This document shows, one piece after another, positions 8,386 through 17,915 of a stretch of DNA of 64,000 nt. The number at the start of each line of letters is the position of its first letter. Within the stretch, counting starts at the first letter, position 1. The notes beneath the pieces are model-generated. The model did not search any database. It was not told the DNA's origin and saw only the letters and a list, made by a program, of their open reading frames with translations. The stretch covers positions 62,001 through 126,000 of the forward strand of contig JAWKOD010000002.1 of the NCBI GenBank assembly GCA_041391385.1, given 5' to 3'. A program made the translations under genes and the position numbers. This DNA is from CANIGN01 sp041391385 (GTDB lineage Bacteria; Bdellovibrionota; UBA2428).

Positions 8386-10272
8386 ATGAATATCGTCGAA
8401 GCCTCTCTTGTATGGATTATCCTCATTCCACTTTTTGGAAGTATTGTGAATGGTCTTTTCCGGTTAAAGTCCCCATTTAATGGATTGATTGCAACAGCAG
8501 CATGTTTTGCTTCTTTTGTTCTGTCTCTCTTAGCTTTTTTGAAACTTAGCCCCGGAACTCTTTTAGTTGATCCAGGATATTTGTGGTTTCAAGCGGGACA
8601 CGTACAGGTCAACATGTCTTTTGAATTGAGTTCTTTTATGGGCACGATGCTGCTTGTAATTACAGGTGTTGGAACTTTAATTCATCTCTACGCGACTTCT
8701 TATATGAGTCACGACAAGAGTCCGTGGCGCTTTTTCTCATACCTTAACTTGTTTGTTACCGCGATGTTGGTCTTGGCTCTCTCACGGGATTTAGTGGGAG
8801 TGTTTTTAGGCTGGGAAGGTGTAGGTGTTTGTTCCTATCTACTTATCGGCTATTGGTTTGAAGAAGATGCGAATACAAAAGCCGGGATGAAGGCTTTCAT
8901 AACAAATCGTATTGGAGATTTGGGCTTTTTGTTTGCGCTGTTTTTGGCGCTTGCTTTTTTTGGCACGAGTCAGGTTTCAGAAATACTTACTTGGATTGCA
9001 GATCCTTCAAAGTTGGCAGAAATTCCAACTTGGGTGATGCCAGCTTTTGCTTTGGGTATTTTTTGGGCGGCAACAGGAAAGTCCGCACAGCTACCGCTTT
9101 ATGTTTGGCTACCTGATGCAATGGCGGGACCCACTCCCGTTTCAGCTCTTATCCACGCAGCGACAATGGTGACCTCTGGAATTTTAGTTTTTGTGAGATT
9201 GTGGCCTTTGTTCTCTACTCAGGCACAAGTTTTGGATTTAGTATTCTGGGTTGCTATCGCGACTGCTCTTTTGGCTGCGCTCATTGCGATTACTCAGCGA
9301 GATCTAAAAAAGGTTTTAGCCTACTCTACTGTCTCTCAACTTGGATTTATGTTTGCGGCTCTCGGCGCAGGCGCCCCTGTTGCAGCTTTTTTTCACGTTG
9401 TAACACACGCTTGCTTTAAGGCTTTACTGTTTTTAACGGCGGGTTCAGTCATTCATGGAATGCATGATCACAAAGATATTTTTGAAATGGGTGGCCTTAG
9501 AAAGAAAATGCCATGGTCGCACATTGCTTATCTCGTGGGATGTGTGGCGATTGCGGGCTTTCCTTTTACAGCAGGCTTCTTTTCTAAAGATATAATTCTT
9601 GCGAAGGTTTTTGAAAGCAAGGGACTGCTTGGCTACTCTATGCTTCTGATCGCAGCGTTGTTGACCTCATTTTATATGTTTAGGTCATATGCCCTTACTT
9701 TCTTGGGCAACCCCAGAACAGAGCATGCGGAGCATGCACATGAAAGTGCGCCTATGATCTTAGTGCCCCTTATGGTATTAAGCGCACTTTCTCTACTTGT
9801 TGGCTTTTTAGAGGTTCCGCATATTTGGTGGCACGTGCAAAATTTTTCAACGTGGGTTGAGGGTTCTTGGAGCTTTGAACTAGTTGAAGGGCATTTGAGC
9901 GTAGCAACAGAGTGGATGCTTATGAGTATAGCAACTGTGGGCTCATTGGCAGCCGCGTTTTTTGCAATTAAAAAATATTCTGCTGGCCCCGTTGCCACAA
10001 ACGAGAACACCGCTTGGAAGTTGTCTTTCAATAAGTTTTATGTTGATGAAGTGTATTCGCGCTTTATCGTTCAACCGTTTAGAAGATTGGGCGTTGCTTT
10101 GAGTACGTGCGTAGACGAAAAAGGGATCAACGGAGGCTTACACGGGAGCTTCGGACTCTATAGAATTTCTGGGCAGCTTCTTTCTGTCTTTCAAACAGGC
10201 TCAGTACAAAGTTATGCACTCTTTATGGTCTTTGGGCTCTTGTTAATATGGGGACTTCTTCAATTATGTTAA
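8386..10272 (+). CDS. nuoL: NADH-quinone oxidoreductase subunit L (second, complete copy)
   Basis: This is a full-length 628-aa antiporter-like subunit. Conserved elements run in the expected order: LGWEGVGVCSYLLIGYW (helix-5 glutamate), KSAQLPLYVWLPDAMAGPTP (helix-7 lysine and proton channel), KVLAYSTVSQLGFM, HVVTHACFKALLFL, and FYVDEVY before the long lateral helix and last anchor. It is a paralog of the NuoL whose end opens the window; the C-terminal parts share little sequence. nuoM starts within its last codons. Confidence 0.96.
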   Translation: MNIVEASLVWIILIPLFGSIVNGLFRLKSPFNGLIATAACFASFVLSLLAFLKLSPGTLLVDPGYLWFQAGHVQVNMSFELSSFMGTMLLVITGVGTLIHLYATSYMSHDKSPWRFFSYLNLFVTAMLVLALSRDLVGVFLGWEGVGVCSYLLIGYWFEEDANTKAGMKAFITNRIGDLGFLFALFLALAFFGTSQVSEILTWIADPSKLAEIPTWVMPAFALGIFWAATGKSAQLPLYVWLPDAMAGPTPVSALIHAATMVTSGILVFVRLWPLFSTQAQVLDLVFWVAIATALLAALIAITQRDLKKVLAYSTVSQLGFMFAALGAGAPVAAFFHVVTHACFKALLFLTAGSVIHGMHDHKDIFEMGGLRKKMPWSHIAYLVGCVAIAGFPFTAGFFSKDIILAKVFESKGLLGYSMLLIAALLTSFYMFRSYALTFLGNPRTEHAEHAHESAPMILVPLMVLSALSLLVGFLEVPHIWWHVQNFSTWVEGSWSFELVEGHLSVATEWMLMSIATVGSLAAAFFAIKKYSAGPVATNENTAWKLSFNKFYVDEVYSRFIVQPFRRLGVALSTCVDEKGINGGLHGSFGLYRISGQLLSVFQTGSVQSYALFMVFGLLLIWGLLQLC

Positions 10273-11699
10273 AAGTATTACTTTGGCCGCTCATTGTTGC
10301 GTTTGTTTTGAGTTTGTTTCCTAAGTCGAAGAAGAGCTGGGCACAGTGGACGAATTTATTACTGCACTTGCCATGGATTCTTTTTTTATTGGCTCTTGTA
10401 AAAGTTACTCCGCTTCAAGGGGCTCCTTTTGGTCTTTTTGAGTCATATGCAACCTTACCTGTCTTTAAAAGTCTCATCGCTTTGGGCGCGGATACTTTAA
10501 ACGTTTCATTGGTTGCTTTGACCTTGTTTTTAAGTTTTTCGTTAAGTCTTTATTTTATTGGACACGAAAAAATATCTGTTTCTTTTTTGGTGTTTTTTCA
10601 TCTCTTAAACTTTGGAACTGTCGGTTCTTTGTTAGCTGCAGACGCTTTTCTGTTTTACGTTTTTTGGGAGTTTATGCTTATCCCCTTATTCTTTTTGATT
10701 GGCATATGGGGATCAGAGAATAGAGTTTATGCAGCGTTAAAGTTTTTTGCTATGACTCTTGCGGGATCTCTTGCACTGTTAGCAGCTATCTTTTTTATCA
10801 GCTCTATGCCAGAGGTGGCTTCTTTAGAGTGGACGCAAATTCGAGCACAATCTGGATTGATCTCCCAACATCCATGGATCATTTGGGCCTTTTTGGTTGC
10901 TTTTTTGGTGAAAGTTCCCGTATGGCCCCTTCATACCTGGCTGCCCGATGCTCACACGGAAGCACCCACAGCTATATCTGTCATGTTGGCAGGAGTTCTT
11001 TTGAAACTGGGCGTGTATGGAATGCTTCGTTGGTGTTTACAGTTGTTTCCAGAAATGTATTGGAGCACAAGTGACATTCTTTTTGTCGCAGGCCTCGTTG
11101 GAATTATTTTAGGAAGTTACGGTGCCCTTAGACAGACGGACATTAAGCGAATGATTGCTTATTCTTCAGTTGCTCACTTGGGCTTTATTGTAATTGGTAT
11201 TACCTCTACAAGTGCAGCTGCTCAGTCGGGTGCTTTCTTTCAAAACTTTGCACATGGCTTAAGCACGGGACTTCTCTTCTTGTGCTTTGGGATGATTTAC
11301 GACCGTACGCACTCTAGAAAGCTTGCAGATTACGGCGGGCTCGCAACTTCGAATCGTTTCTTAGCTTTCACTTTTGTTTTTGCAGCTATGGCAAGTGTTG
11401 GACTTCCTGGGCTTCCCGGCTTTATTGGGGAGTTTTTAATTCTATCAGGTACTTTTTATCAAAGAGGCCTATGGGTTTTGATTCCGCTCATGGGAGTTCT
11501 TTTAGGCGCACTTTATACCCTTCCGTTAGTTAAGGGGCTTGTTTTTGGAAAGGTCTCTCCTCTGGTAGAGAGCCACCCTCTTAAATTAAAATGGAATGAA
11601 GTACTTGCTTTGCTTCCTTATCTCGTAGGGCTTGTTGTTTTAGGCCTACTTCCGCAGATTTTATTAAACTGGACCCAAGGGTCCATACCGGTGAGGTAA
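10266..11699 (+). CDS. nuoM: NADH-quinone oxidoreductase subunit M (second copy)
   Basis: This 477-aa proton-pumping subunit has canonical residues: FWEFMLIP (E135), VKVPVWPLHTWLPDAH (K216, D228), and RMIAYSSVAHLGFI. I use the ATG at 10266, which has GGGGA upstream and overlaps the nuoL stop by seven bases; a further upstream ATG at 10248 would add six residues. It is about 40 residues shorter than the first copy because the loop between helices 5 and 7 is shorter. It is the more standard of the two NuoM proteins. Confidence 0.95.
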   Translation: MLKVLLWPLIVAFVLSLFPKSKKSWAQWTNLLLHLPWILFLLALVKVTPLQGAPFGLFESYATLPVFKSLIALGADTLNVSLVALTLFLSFSLSLYFIGHEKISVSFLVFFHLLNFGTVGSLLAADAFLFYVFWEFMLIPLFFLIGIWGSENRVYAALKFFAMTLAGSLALLAAIFFISSMPEVASLEWTQIRAQSGLISQHPWIIWAFLVAFLVKVPVWPLHTWLPDAHTEAPTAISVMLAGVLLKLGVYGMLRWCLQLFPEMYWSTSDILFVAGLVGIILGSYGALRQTDIKRMIAYSSVAHLGFIVIGITSTSAAAQSGAFFQNFAHGLSTGLLFLCFGMIYDRTHSRKLADYGGLATSNRFLAFTFVFAAMASVGLPGLPGFIGEFLILSGTFYQRGLWVLIPLMGVLLGALYTLPLVKGLVFGKVSPLVESHPLKLKWNEVLALLPYLVGLVVLGLLPQILLNWTQGSIPVR

Positions 11700-11702
11700 G
11701 AA

Positions 11703-13034
11703 ATGTTTTTTCAGGGCCAACTTTTATCACTTAATTTTTTTCAATTTTTAGAACTTATGCCTTTTTTGATCTTAGCACTTTCTTTTGGATTGGCTGTTTT
11801 GGGCGCGGGATTAAAGTTAGAACCACGTTTTTTTAAACTCATGGGTCTTGTGGGTTTTGGTCTAGCAGCATTTTTTTGGACACTGATTTTGCTCAACGGC
11901 AAAGTGGGTTTTCTTGGTGTTGAGAGTTCTCCACTGAGTCGTAGTGTTGGAGCTATGGTTTGTCTATTTGGAGTTTTAAGCTTTTCTGTTTTCGATATGG
12001 CAGATCGCTATTTTGCAAAGCCCGAATGGCTAGCGCTTAGTTTTTTGAGCGCACTTGGACTTTGTCTTTTGCCTATAAGTAAGGATTGGGTGAGCTTTTT
12101 TGTGTTCTTAGAAACCTTTTCCATTCCCGCTTACGTGCTTGTCGCATATGATTACCATCGAGAAAGAAGCCTGGAATCATCTTTAAAGTATCTTTTGTCT
12201 GGAGCCTTTGCCTCGGCTCTTCTACTTATGGGCGTTGCTCTTTTGTATTTAGCAAGTGGATCCATAGATTACGTTGGCTTGTCTTCTAACTTGAGCAATA
12301 CGACGTTAAGTAGTTTTGGAATATTACTTATACTTGCAGGCATTTTGTTTAAGTTAACGGCCGTTCCTTTTCATTTTTGGGCGCCTGATGTTTATCAAGG
12401 GGCACCAACGGGCGTTGCTGCTTTTCTGGCATCAGCAACAAAGTTGAGTGTGTTTTGTGCAGGAGCAATTGCATTTAAGGAAAGCGGCTTTTCAGCGCGT
12501 GCAGATGTTTTGCAGGTTGCAGTTTTAGCGGCAGGGGCGAGTGCTTTAGTGGGAAGTTTTTTAGCATATACCCAACGTTCATTTAGAAGAATGATGGCGT
12601 ACTCCGGAACAGTAAATGCGGGGATACTTCTTCCACTTATGGTTTCAGGACAAAGTAGTCTTTCTTCAGGATTTTTCTTTTTATGTGTTTATGGAGTAAC
12701 GATTGTTATTGTTCTCAGTAGTTTTGCTTCACTTATGAAATCAAGGGGCGTCGATGAAAATGAGGATTTAAACATAGACTCATTCTCTGCTCTTGATGGA
12801 CAAAAGTCCTCAACGGCAACTCTTGTTCTTGCCGCGTGTATGATTTCAATGGCAGGCATCCCCCCGTTCCCAGGTTTTATAGCTAAATATTGGGCGTACT
12901 CTGATTTATGGCAAGCAGGCCATAAGGGTCTCGTTACTATAGCACTTGTAGCGACGCTCATGGGAGTTGCTTATTATATTCGCATCGCAGGTAAATTCTT
13001 TTTTTCTGAGAGTAAAAAAGCTGTAACGCATTAG
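11703..13034 (+). CDS. nuoN: NADH-quinone oxidoreductase subunit N (second copy)
   Basis: This 443-aa protein closes the second nuo operon. Signatures are FLETFSIPAYVLVAYDY (glutamate), LFKLTAVPFHFWAPDVYQG (lysine and loop), APTGVAAFLASATK, and FRRMMAYSGTVNAG. It is some 65 residues shorter than the first NuoN (509 aa), with shortened termini, but all charged residues expected for proton transfer are kept. It starts three bases after the nuoM stop. Confidence 0.94.
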   Translation: MFFQGQLLSLNFFQFLELMPFLILALSFGLAVLGAGLKLEPRFFKLMGLVGFGLAAFFWTLILLNGKVGFLGVESSPLSRSVGAMVCLFGVLSFSVFDMADRYFAKPEWLALSFLSALGLCLLPISKDWVSFFVFLETFSIPAYVLVAYDYHRERSLESSLKYLLSGAFASALLLMGVALLYLASGSIDYVGLSSNLSNTTLSSFGILLILAGILFKLTAVPFHFWAPDVYQGAPTGVAAFLASATKLSVFCAGAIAFKESGFSARADVLQVAVLAAGASALVGSFLAYTQRSFRRMMAYSGTVNAGILLPLMVSGQSSLSSGFFFLCVYGVTIVIVLSSFASLMKSRGVDENEDLNIDSFSALDGQKSSTATLVLAACMISMAGIPPFPGFIAKYWAYSDLWQAGHKGLVTIALVATLMGVAYYIRIAGKFFFSESKKAVTH

Positions 13035-13051
13035 GGATTACGTCAGCTTCC

Positions 13052-13080
13052 TTAACACAAATGTTTGATTTTGCTGTTAT
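13052..13080 (+). promoter_or_regulatory. sigma-70-like promoter for the GYF/TPR gene
   Basis: TTAACA (13052-13057; five of six consensus bases) and TGTTAT (13075-13080; four of six) are separated by 17 bases, just after the nuo operon. The predicted start point near 13087 gives a short leader before the ATG at 13104. Confidence 0.35.
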
Positions 13081-13103
13081 CCTGTAGGGGTAGCGTATTT
13101 CAT

Positions 13104-16079
13104 ATGAAGACTCGATTTCTTGAACGTATTCGTATTCGCGATCGCAGCGGTCTTATTAAGGGCCCCTTTCAAAGAAGCGAAGTTATTGAACATATCAGAA
13201 ACAGAAAAGTTGATGGCGAAGAAGAGATTTTTCTAGAGAGTGAAGGCAAGTGGAAGCCTATAGCGGCAGACACACAGTTTTTTGATCTTATACAAGAGGT
13301 TCTTTTTGGGATTAAAGCAGAAACTCAATCAGGGGCTTCTACAAAAGGCGTTTGGACGAGTTCGTTTGAAGAAGAAAAGAACAGGGAAGTAGATAAAACG
13401 GAGCGTTTGGGCACGGCACAAAAGTCTCAGATGACGACTCCTACTGAGATTAGGACAACAAAAAGCGCTCCTTTGAGTGAGTCGCAAACAGAAGAGCTCT
13501 TAGCCGTAGCAGAGCAAAAAAAAATCAAGGAAGCTTCTCAGATCAAAGGACATGAAAAAAAGGCGTCACTTTCACCAAAGATCGAAACGAAAAGCCCCTC
13601 TCCAAGTTCAGGCGAGCCGGTTAAAGAAATTACGGGTTTTGAGCAGCTAGTAGATAAAAAGAAGAATAAAAAAAACTTCAAAGGCGCCCCCGTTTTCTTA
13701 CTTCTAGGTGCGATAGCTTTACTCGGAATATATTTTTTACCAGACGAGAAAGGCTCGAATGTTAATCTTGCAAATGTAAGCTTCGAGTTTAAATTCCAAA
13801 AGGGGTACTTTAGACCCCTGCTATTGAGATTACGTCTTTTAAACGGGCTCGAGTTGCCACCTAAAAAACTTAATAACGACATAAGTACAATTAAGGTTTT
13901 GCCTATTAACTTACATGATTTAATGCTCAAAGAAGAAGAGTTTTCTCGTAATCTAAACCTGCGTGATAATGCGAGTACATGGATCTACAAAAGCTGGACC
14001 TACCGCCTGTTGGGCGATGTTGTTTCTGCTGCTGATCTTAAAAAAGGAAAAGAGTTTAGAGACGTATCTGATACAATTCTTTTTCAATTAGAATCGCAAG
14101 GGCTATTGAACTCTGAACTCAAAAGCCTTTTTACCTCATTGGATTATTTGATAGATGGAGAGGTGGGCAAGGCTTTTGATGTTCTTAAGACGATCAAGGA
14201 ACCAAGCCTCGTCGCAGAAATTTACATACGAGAACTCAGTTACTGGGCAACCTTAGGAGGAGCGGACGCTTCTAGCGCGCCTCTTTCATATGATGAATTG
14301 AGTGAGCTTTCCTTAAAATATCAATTTGAAGAGGAGCTACGACAAAAGGTTACTAAAAATGATTTTGGATCTGGCTTTTTAACCGCTGCAGAGAATGCTC
14401 TTGCACAAGACTCTCACTCATTGCTCAGCTGGTTTTTGATTTCTAGGTATTATGCAGAAAAATATCAAGGTGGGCCTGCGGTACCTAATCGCTATTTTTT
14501 TACAGGACTCTGTCAGCTATCGCTTTGGCCAAGATCATTACAGGCAATGTACTGGCGAGTTTATGCACAATTCTTAGAGAAAACGGGCTCTAAAGATGCC
14601 TCAAGACTTAGCACAAGCGCAGACCTTATTGAGGTAGGTGCTTACGATAAGAATGAGGTATCTGTAGATATCGATGATCCACTCTTTGGGTACGCGTCAT
14701 TGCTCGCGAATTATAGAAAAGCTTTTCAAGAGAACGAAATGAATCCCATAGAGTTAGCCTCTTTTGAAGTTCTTTCTGAAGCTTCTCCTGATGCTAAGGA
14801 AAACTTGGTTGCCGTGCTTATCTCTCCACTTCTAGATAAAAACTGGAGCCTTGCTGATCGTCGTTTAAGGATGATCGAGAAGACTTTTCCTTTTGATTCA
14901 AATGTAAAGACACTTCGGCTTTGGTTAGAGGCAGAACGCTTTAGATTTGAAAGAGCTCAGGACCTTTTACAAAACTCTTTTGGAAGTGCAAATGGAAATG
15001 ACTATTTAAGAGCGGAAGGAATTCTGTATATTTTGGCTCGAGACTATGAGGGAGGGAGTGAGATTCTTAAAAAATACTTAGAAACAAATCAGCAAGATGC
15101 AATTTCTTACTTCTTTCTTTCTCGTGCGGCACTCGAAAATGAAAAATACACTGACTGTGTAAAGTATTCAAAGTTTTCAATGTTAAATAGTACCGGCCCT
15201 TTGCGTTTGCGAAGTCAAACAATGAATTATCGCTGTAGAGTCCTTGCTCAGCTAGGAGTTGATGATGCCCTTAGAGATTTTTCACAGTTTGTAAGTCAGT
15301 TCCCCTATAATTCTATTTCTAGAGAAGAGTACATTCGCGCTCTGATGGACGCTGGCAGGAGCCAAGAGGCTGTAAAAATTTCTGAGAAAAATGTGAGAGA
15401 ACACCCTGAGAGTGCAAGTTTAAAAATTTTGCTAGGCGAAGTCTATGAAGCTAGAGGGGAGTTAAACGAAGCTCTCGCTTTATACAATGAAGCTAGGAGA
15501 ATAGATTCTAAAAATGTTAAAGCAGCCATTCATATTGCAGATTTGTTTTTTAAGGATCGCAGATATAAAGAAGCTGCGCAGAATTATGTTGCAGCCGGTG
15601 CGCAAGACCTCGAGTTGCCTGAGCTATTTTTGAAAGCCGCTAGAGCCTATCGAAAAGCAGGAAATTACAACGAAGCTCAAAAGATGTATTTTAAGGAAAT
15701 TGACTTAAGGCCCGCAGTTCTAGATACTTTTTTGGAAGCAGCGGAGTTTATGCTTGAGAGCAATCGTCCATCGGGTGTCCCCGATCTCTTTGCTCATTTT
15801 AGTGAAAATTTTAGAAGCGACTCGCGAGTGTTAACTCGTTTGGCTCAGGCATACTTTGCTATGGGTGATAAAAAGAATGCAAGATTGAATGCTGAGTTGG
15901 CCGCTAGACAGGGCCCAACAGAAGCTGAGCCCTATCGTATTTTGGGATCAATATTTGAAGCTGATGGTCAGTACCCCTTGGCAAAAGCTAACTATGAAAA
16001 GTACCTTGTATTACTTCCCCAGGCTCCTGAAGCAGCCGCCCTAAAGCAAAAATTATCTCAACCCCCCTTTGCTTACTAA
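13104..16079 (+). CDS. membrane-anchored GYF-like / TPR protein
   Basis: This 991-aa protein is not a named family I recognise. Residues about 8-65 resemble a GYF_2-like (DUF4339) domain, with a GLIKGPF segment and a later GKWKP. Next comes a charged, low-complexity linker (about 75-190) and one hydrophobic helix at about 196-214 preceded by KKNKKNFK. By the positive-inside rule the GYF part should be cytoplasmic and the long C-terminal part periplasmic. The C-terminal 400 residues contain repeated TPR-like helix pairs such as ESASLKILLGEVYEARGELN and LGSIFEADGQYPLAKANYEK. The ATG at 13104 is preferred over a TTG at 13065. A cytoplasmic GYF joined through one helix to a periplasmic module recalls the general plan of the Myxococcus gliding protein GltJ, but homology is not shown here. 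Confidence 0.8.
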   Translation: MKTRFLERIRIRDRSGLIKGPFQRSEVIEHIRNRKVDGEEEIFLESEGKWKPIAADTQFFDLIQEVLFGIKAETQSGASTKGVWTSSFEEEKNREVDKTERLGTAQKSQMTTPTEIRTTKSAPLSESQTEELLAVAEQKKIKEASQIKGHEKKASLSPKIETKSPSPSSGEPVKEITGFEQLVDKKKNKKNFKGAPVFLLLGAIALLGIYFLPDEKGSNVNLANVSFEFKFQKGYFRPLLLRLRLLNGLELPPKKLNNDISTIKVLPINLHDLMLKEEEFSRNLNLRDNASTWIYKSWTYRLLGDVVSAADLKKGKEFRDVSDTILFQLESQGLLNSELKSLFTSLDYLIDGEVGKAFDVLKTIKEPSLVAEIYIRELSYWATLGGADASSAPLSYDELSELSLKYQFEEELRQKVTKNDFGSGFLTAAENALAQDSHSLLSWFLISRYYAEKYQGGPAVPNRYFFTGLCQLSLWPRSLQAMYWRVYAQFLEKTGSKDASRLSTSADLIEVGAYDKNEVSVDIDDPLFGYASLLANYRKAFQENEMNPIELASFEVLSEASPDAKENLVAVLISPLLDKNWSLADRRLRMIEKTFPFDSNVKTLRLWLEAERFRFERAQDLLQNSFGSANGNDYLRAEGILYILARDYEGGSEILKKYLETNQQDAISYFFLSRAALENEKYTDCVKYSKFSMLNSTGPLRLRSQTMNYRCRVLAQLGVDDALRDFSQFVSQFPYNSISREEYIRALMDAGRSQEAVKISEKNVREHPESASLKILLGEVYEARGELNEALALYNEARRIDSKNVKAAIHIADLFFKDRRYKEAAQNYVAAGAQDLELPELFLKAARAYRKAGNYNEAQKMYFKEIDLRPAVLDTFLEAAEFMLESNRPSGVPDLFAHFSENFRSDSRVLTRLAQAYFAMGDKKNARLNAELAARQGPTEAEPYRILGSIFEADGQYPLAKANYEKYLVLLPQAPEAAALKQKLSQPPFAY

Positions 16080-16125
16080 AAAGTAACTAGGTACCTTTTG
16101 GGAAATACGCTAAGCTAGCGGGGTC

Positions 16126-17433
16126 ATGATTGATTGGAAACGAGTTATTGCTGAGCCCGAGGCCTTTAAAAACGCATTAAAATCAAGGGGATATGCGCCC
16201 GCAGATTCAGACAAAGCGCTCTCGCAAATTCAAAAGATATCAGAAGAGCGCGCTAAATGGCAGAAGCAACTAAACACAGCTCAGGAGCATAGAAATAAGA
16301 CCTCTGAGCAAGTCGGGCTTCTTATGCGTGAAGGAAAAAAATCAGAGGCCGAGGCGCTTAAAATTAAAGCTAAGGAAATCGGCGATGAGATGGCCACTTA
16401 TAACAAAGAATTTGAAAAACTCGATGATGAGTTTAGAAATGTTCTCGATTACATCGCTAACTGGCCTCATGAGAGTGTTCCTGTGGGCACGAGTGCAGCA
16501 GATAACAAAATAGTTCGAGATTGGGGAGAAAAGCGAAATTTTGATTTTCAACCAAAGGCGCATGATGAAATTGGCGAAAAGTTGGGACTCTTAGATTTTG
16601 GTCGCGCTGTTAAAGTGAGTGGTGCGCGATTTGCTTTTTTACGTTCTGGTCTTGCTCAGCTTGAGCGAGCCTTGGCTAACTTTATGCTCGATACCCATCG
16701 AGCTAAAGGATACGAAGAAATTGTTCCACCCTATATTGTTACATCACAAACTTTCTATGGAATTGGACAGTTTCCAAAATTTAAAGAAGATGTTTTTAAA
16801 CTTGAGAACGAAGACAAGTATCTTATTCCAACTTCTGAAGTTCCCATCACAAGTTTTTTTGCAGATGAGATTCTATCTGAAGACATCTTACCCAAAAAGT
16901 TTGTAGCCTTTTCTCCGTGTTTTAGAAGCGAGGCGGGTAGCTATGGAAAAGACACGAAGGGACTTATCAGGCAGCATCAGTTTCACAAAGTTGAAATGGT
17001 AAAATTTACAAAGCCCGAAGATAGCTTGAACGAGCTTGAAGCAATGACTCAAGATGCGGAGTCTATTTTACAAGCCCTAAAAATACCTTATCGAGTAATG
17101 CTTTTATGTACTGGCGATATGGGAAACAATGCTCAAAAAACATATGATATAGAAGTTTGGTTGCCGGGTTCTGTTCACGAAGCAGACGAGAGAGGCTGTT
17201 ATAGGGAAATTTCCTCCTGCTCTGATTGCAGTGATTATCAAGCGCGAAGAAGTAAGATTCGTTTTAAAGGAAAAGATAAAGGGACTCGCCTTGTTCATAC
17301 TCTCAATGGTTCTGGTTTGGCAGTGGGAAGAACTCTCGTCGCAGTCTTAGAAAACTATCAACAAAAAGACGGGAGTGTTCTCGTTCCCGAGGTACTTCTT
17401 CCCTATATGGGCGGCTTGAAGGTTATTAAATAA
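16126..17433 (+). CDS. serS: seryl-tRNA synthetase
   Basis: This class II aminoacyl-tRNA synthetase charges tRNA-Ser (and tRNA-Sec). The 435-aa protein has the N-terminal coiled-coil arm (about 30-105) that holds the long variable arm of tRNA-Ser. The catalytic core includes the motif-2 region FRSEAGSYGKDTKGLIR with QHQFHKVEM, and motif 3 with NGSGLAVGRTLVAVLEN. Length is normal. No strong Shine-Dalgarno is seen, although GCGGGG lies close to the ATG. tadA follows three bases after the stop, so the pair forms a small tRNA-function operon. Confidence 0.97.
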   Translation: MIDWKRVIAEPEAFKNALKSRGYAPADSDKALSQIQKISEERAKWQKQLNTAQEHRNKTSEQVGLLMREGKKSEAEALKIKAKEIGDEMATYNKEFEKLDDEFRNVLDYIANWPHESVPVGTSAADNKIVRDWGEKRNFDFQPKAHDEIGEKLGLLDFGRAVKVSGARFAFLRSGLAQLERALANFMLDTHRAKGYEEIVPPYIVTSQTFYGIGQFPKFKEDVFKLENEDKYLIPTSEVPITSFFADEILSEDILPKKFVAFSPCFRSEAGSYGKDTKGLIRQHQFHKVEMVKFTKPEDSLNELEAMTQDAESILQALKIPYRVMLLCTGDMGNNAQKTYDIEVWLPGSVHEADERGCYREISSCSDCSDYQARRSKIRFKGKDKGTRLVHTLNGSGLAVGRTLVAVLENYQQKDGSVLVPEVLLPYMGGLKVIK

Positions 17434-17436
17434 ACC

Positions 17437-17913
17437 ATGAAGCCAAAGTGGAGCCCCGAAAGAGATTGGCTTCCGTATATGAAGCGTGCTTTGGAGCTTG
17501 CTCGGGAAGCCGAGAGCCAAGGAGATGTCCCTGTGGGGGCACTTCTTTTAAATGTAGACGGAAAAATTGTATCTGAAGCTTTTAATCAAAGAGAGTTTTT
17601 AAAAGACCCCACTGCACATGCAGAGGTTCTTGCTCTTAAGGCGGCATCTCAAAAAGAGGCTTCGTGGAGGCTTAAGGGTTATACTCTTATCGTTACTCTT
17701 GAGCCTTGTGTGATGTGCGCCGGTGCACTTTCACTCTCTCGACTTGATCGTGTTGTGTATGGATGTCGCGATCCGAGGGCTGGAGCGATGGGTTCTCGTT
17801 ATAATATTCATCAAGATGCGTGGTTAAATCACGAAATCAGTCTTGTCGAAAATATTATGGAAGAAGAGTGCCGTAGCACTCTCCAGAACTTTTTTAGAGC
17901 TAAAAGAACTTAG
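17437..17913 (+). CDS. tadA: tRNA-specific adenosine deaminase
   Basis: TadA deaminates A34 to inosine in tRNA-Arg(ACG), letting one tRNA read CGU, CGC and CGA. The 158-aa cytidine-deaminase fold has the zinc ligand and catalytic glutamate HAE (H61, E63) and PCVMC (C91, C94), plus the TadA-typical DVPVGALL and RAGAMGS segments. It follows serS by three bases without its own ribosome-binding site. Its substrate, tRNA-Arg with anticodon ACG, is encoded in this same window at 33548-33624. Confidence 0.95.
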   Translation: MKPKWSPERDWLPYMKRALELAREAESQGDVPVGALLLNVDGKIVSEAFNQREFLKDPTAHAEVLALKAASQKEASWRLKGYTLIVTLEPCVMCAGALSLSRLDRVVYGCRDPRAGAMGSRYNIHQDAWLNHEISLVENIMEEECRSTLQNFFRAKRT

Positions 17914-17915
17914 CT

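Noticed and set aside
10248..10265. Upstream ATG as the start of the second nuoM
   Set aside because: It lacks a ribosome-binding site and lies deeper in nuoL; the ATG at 10266 has GGGGA upstream and a usual small overlap.
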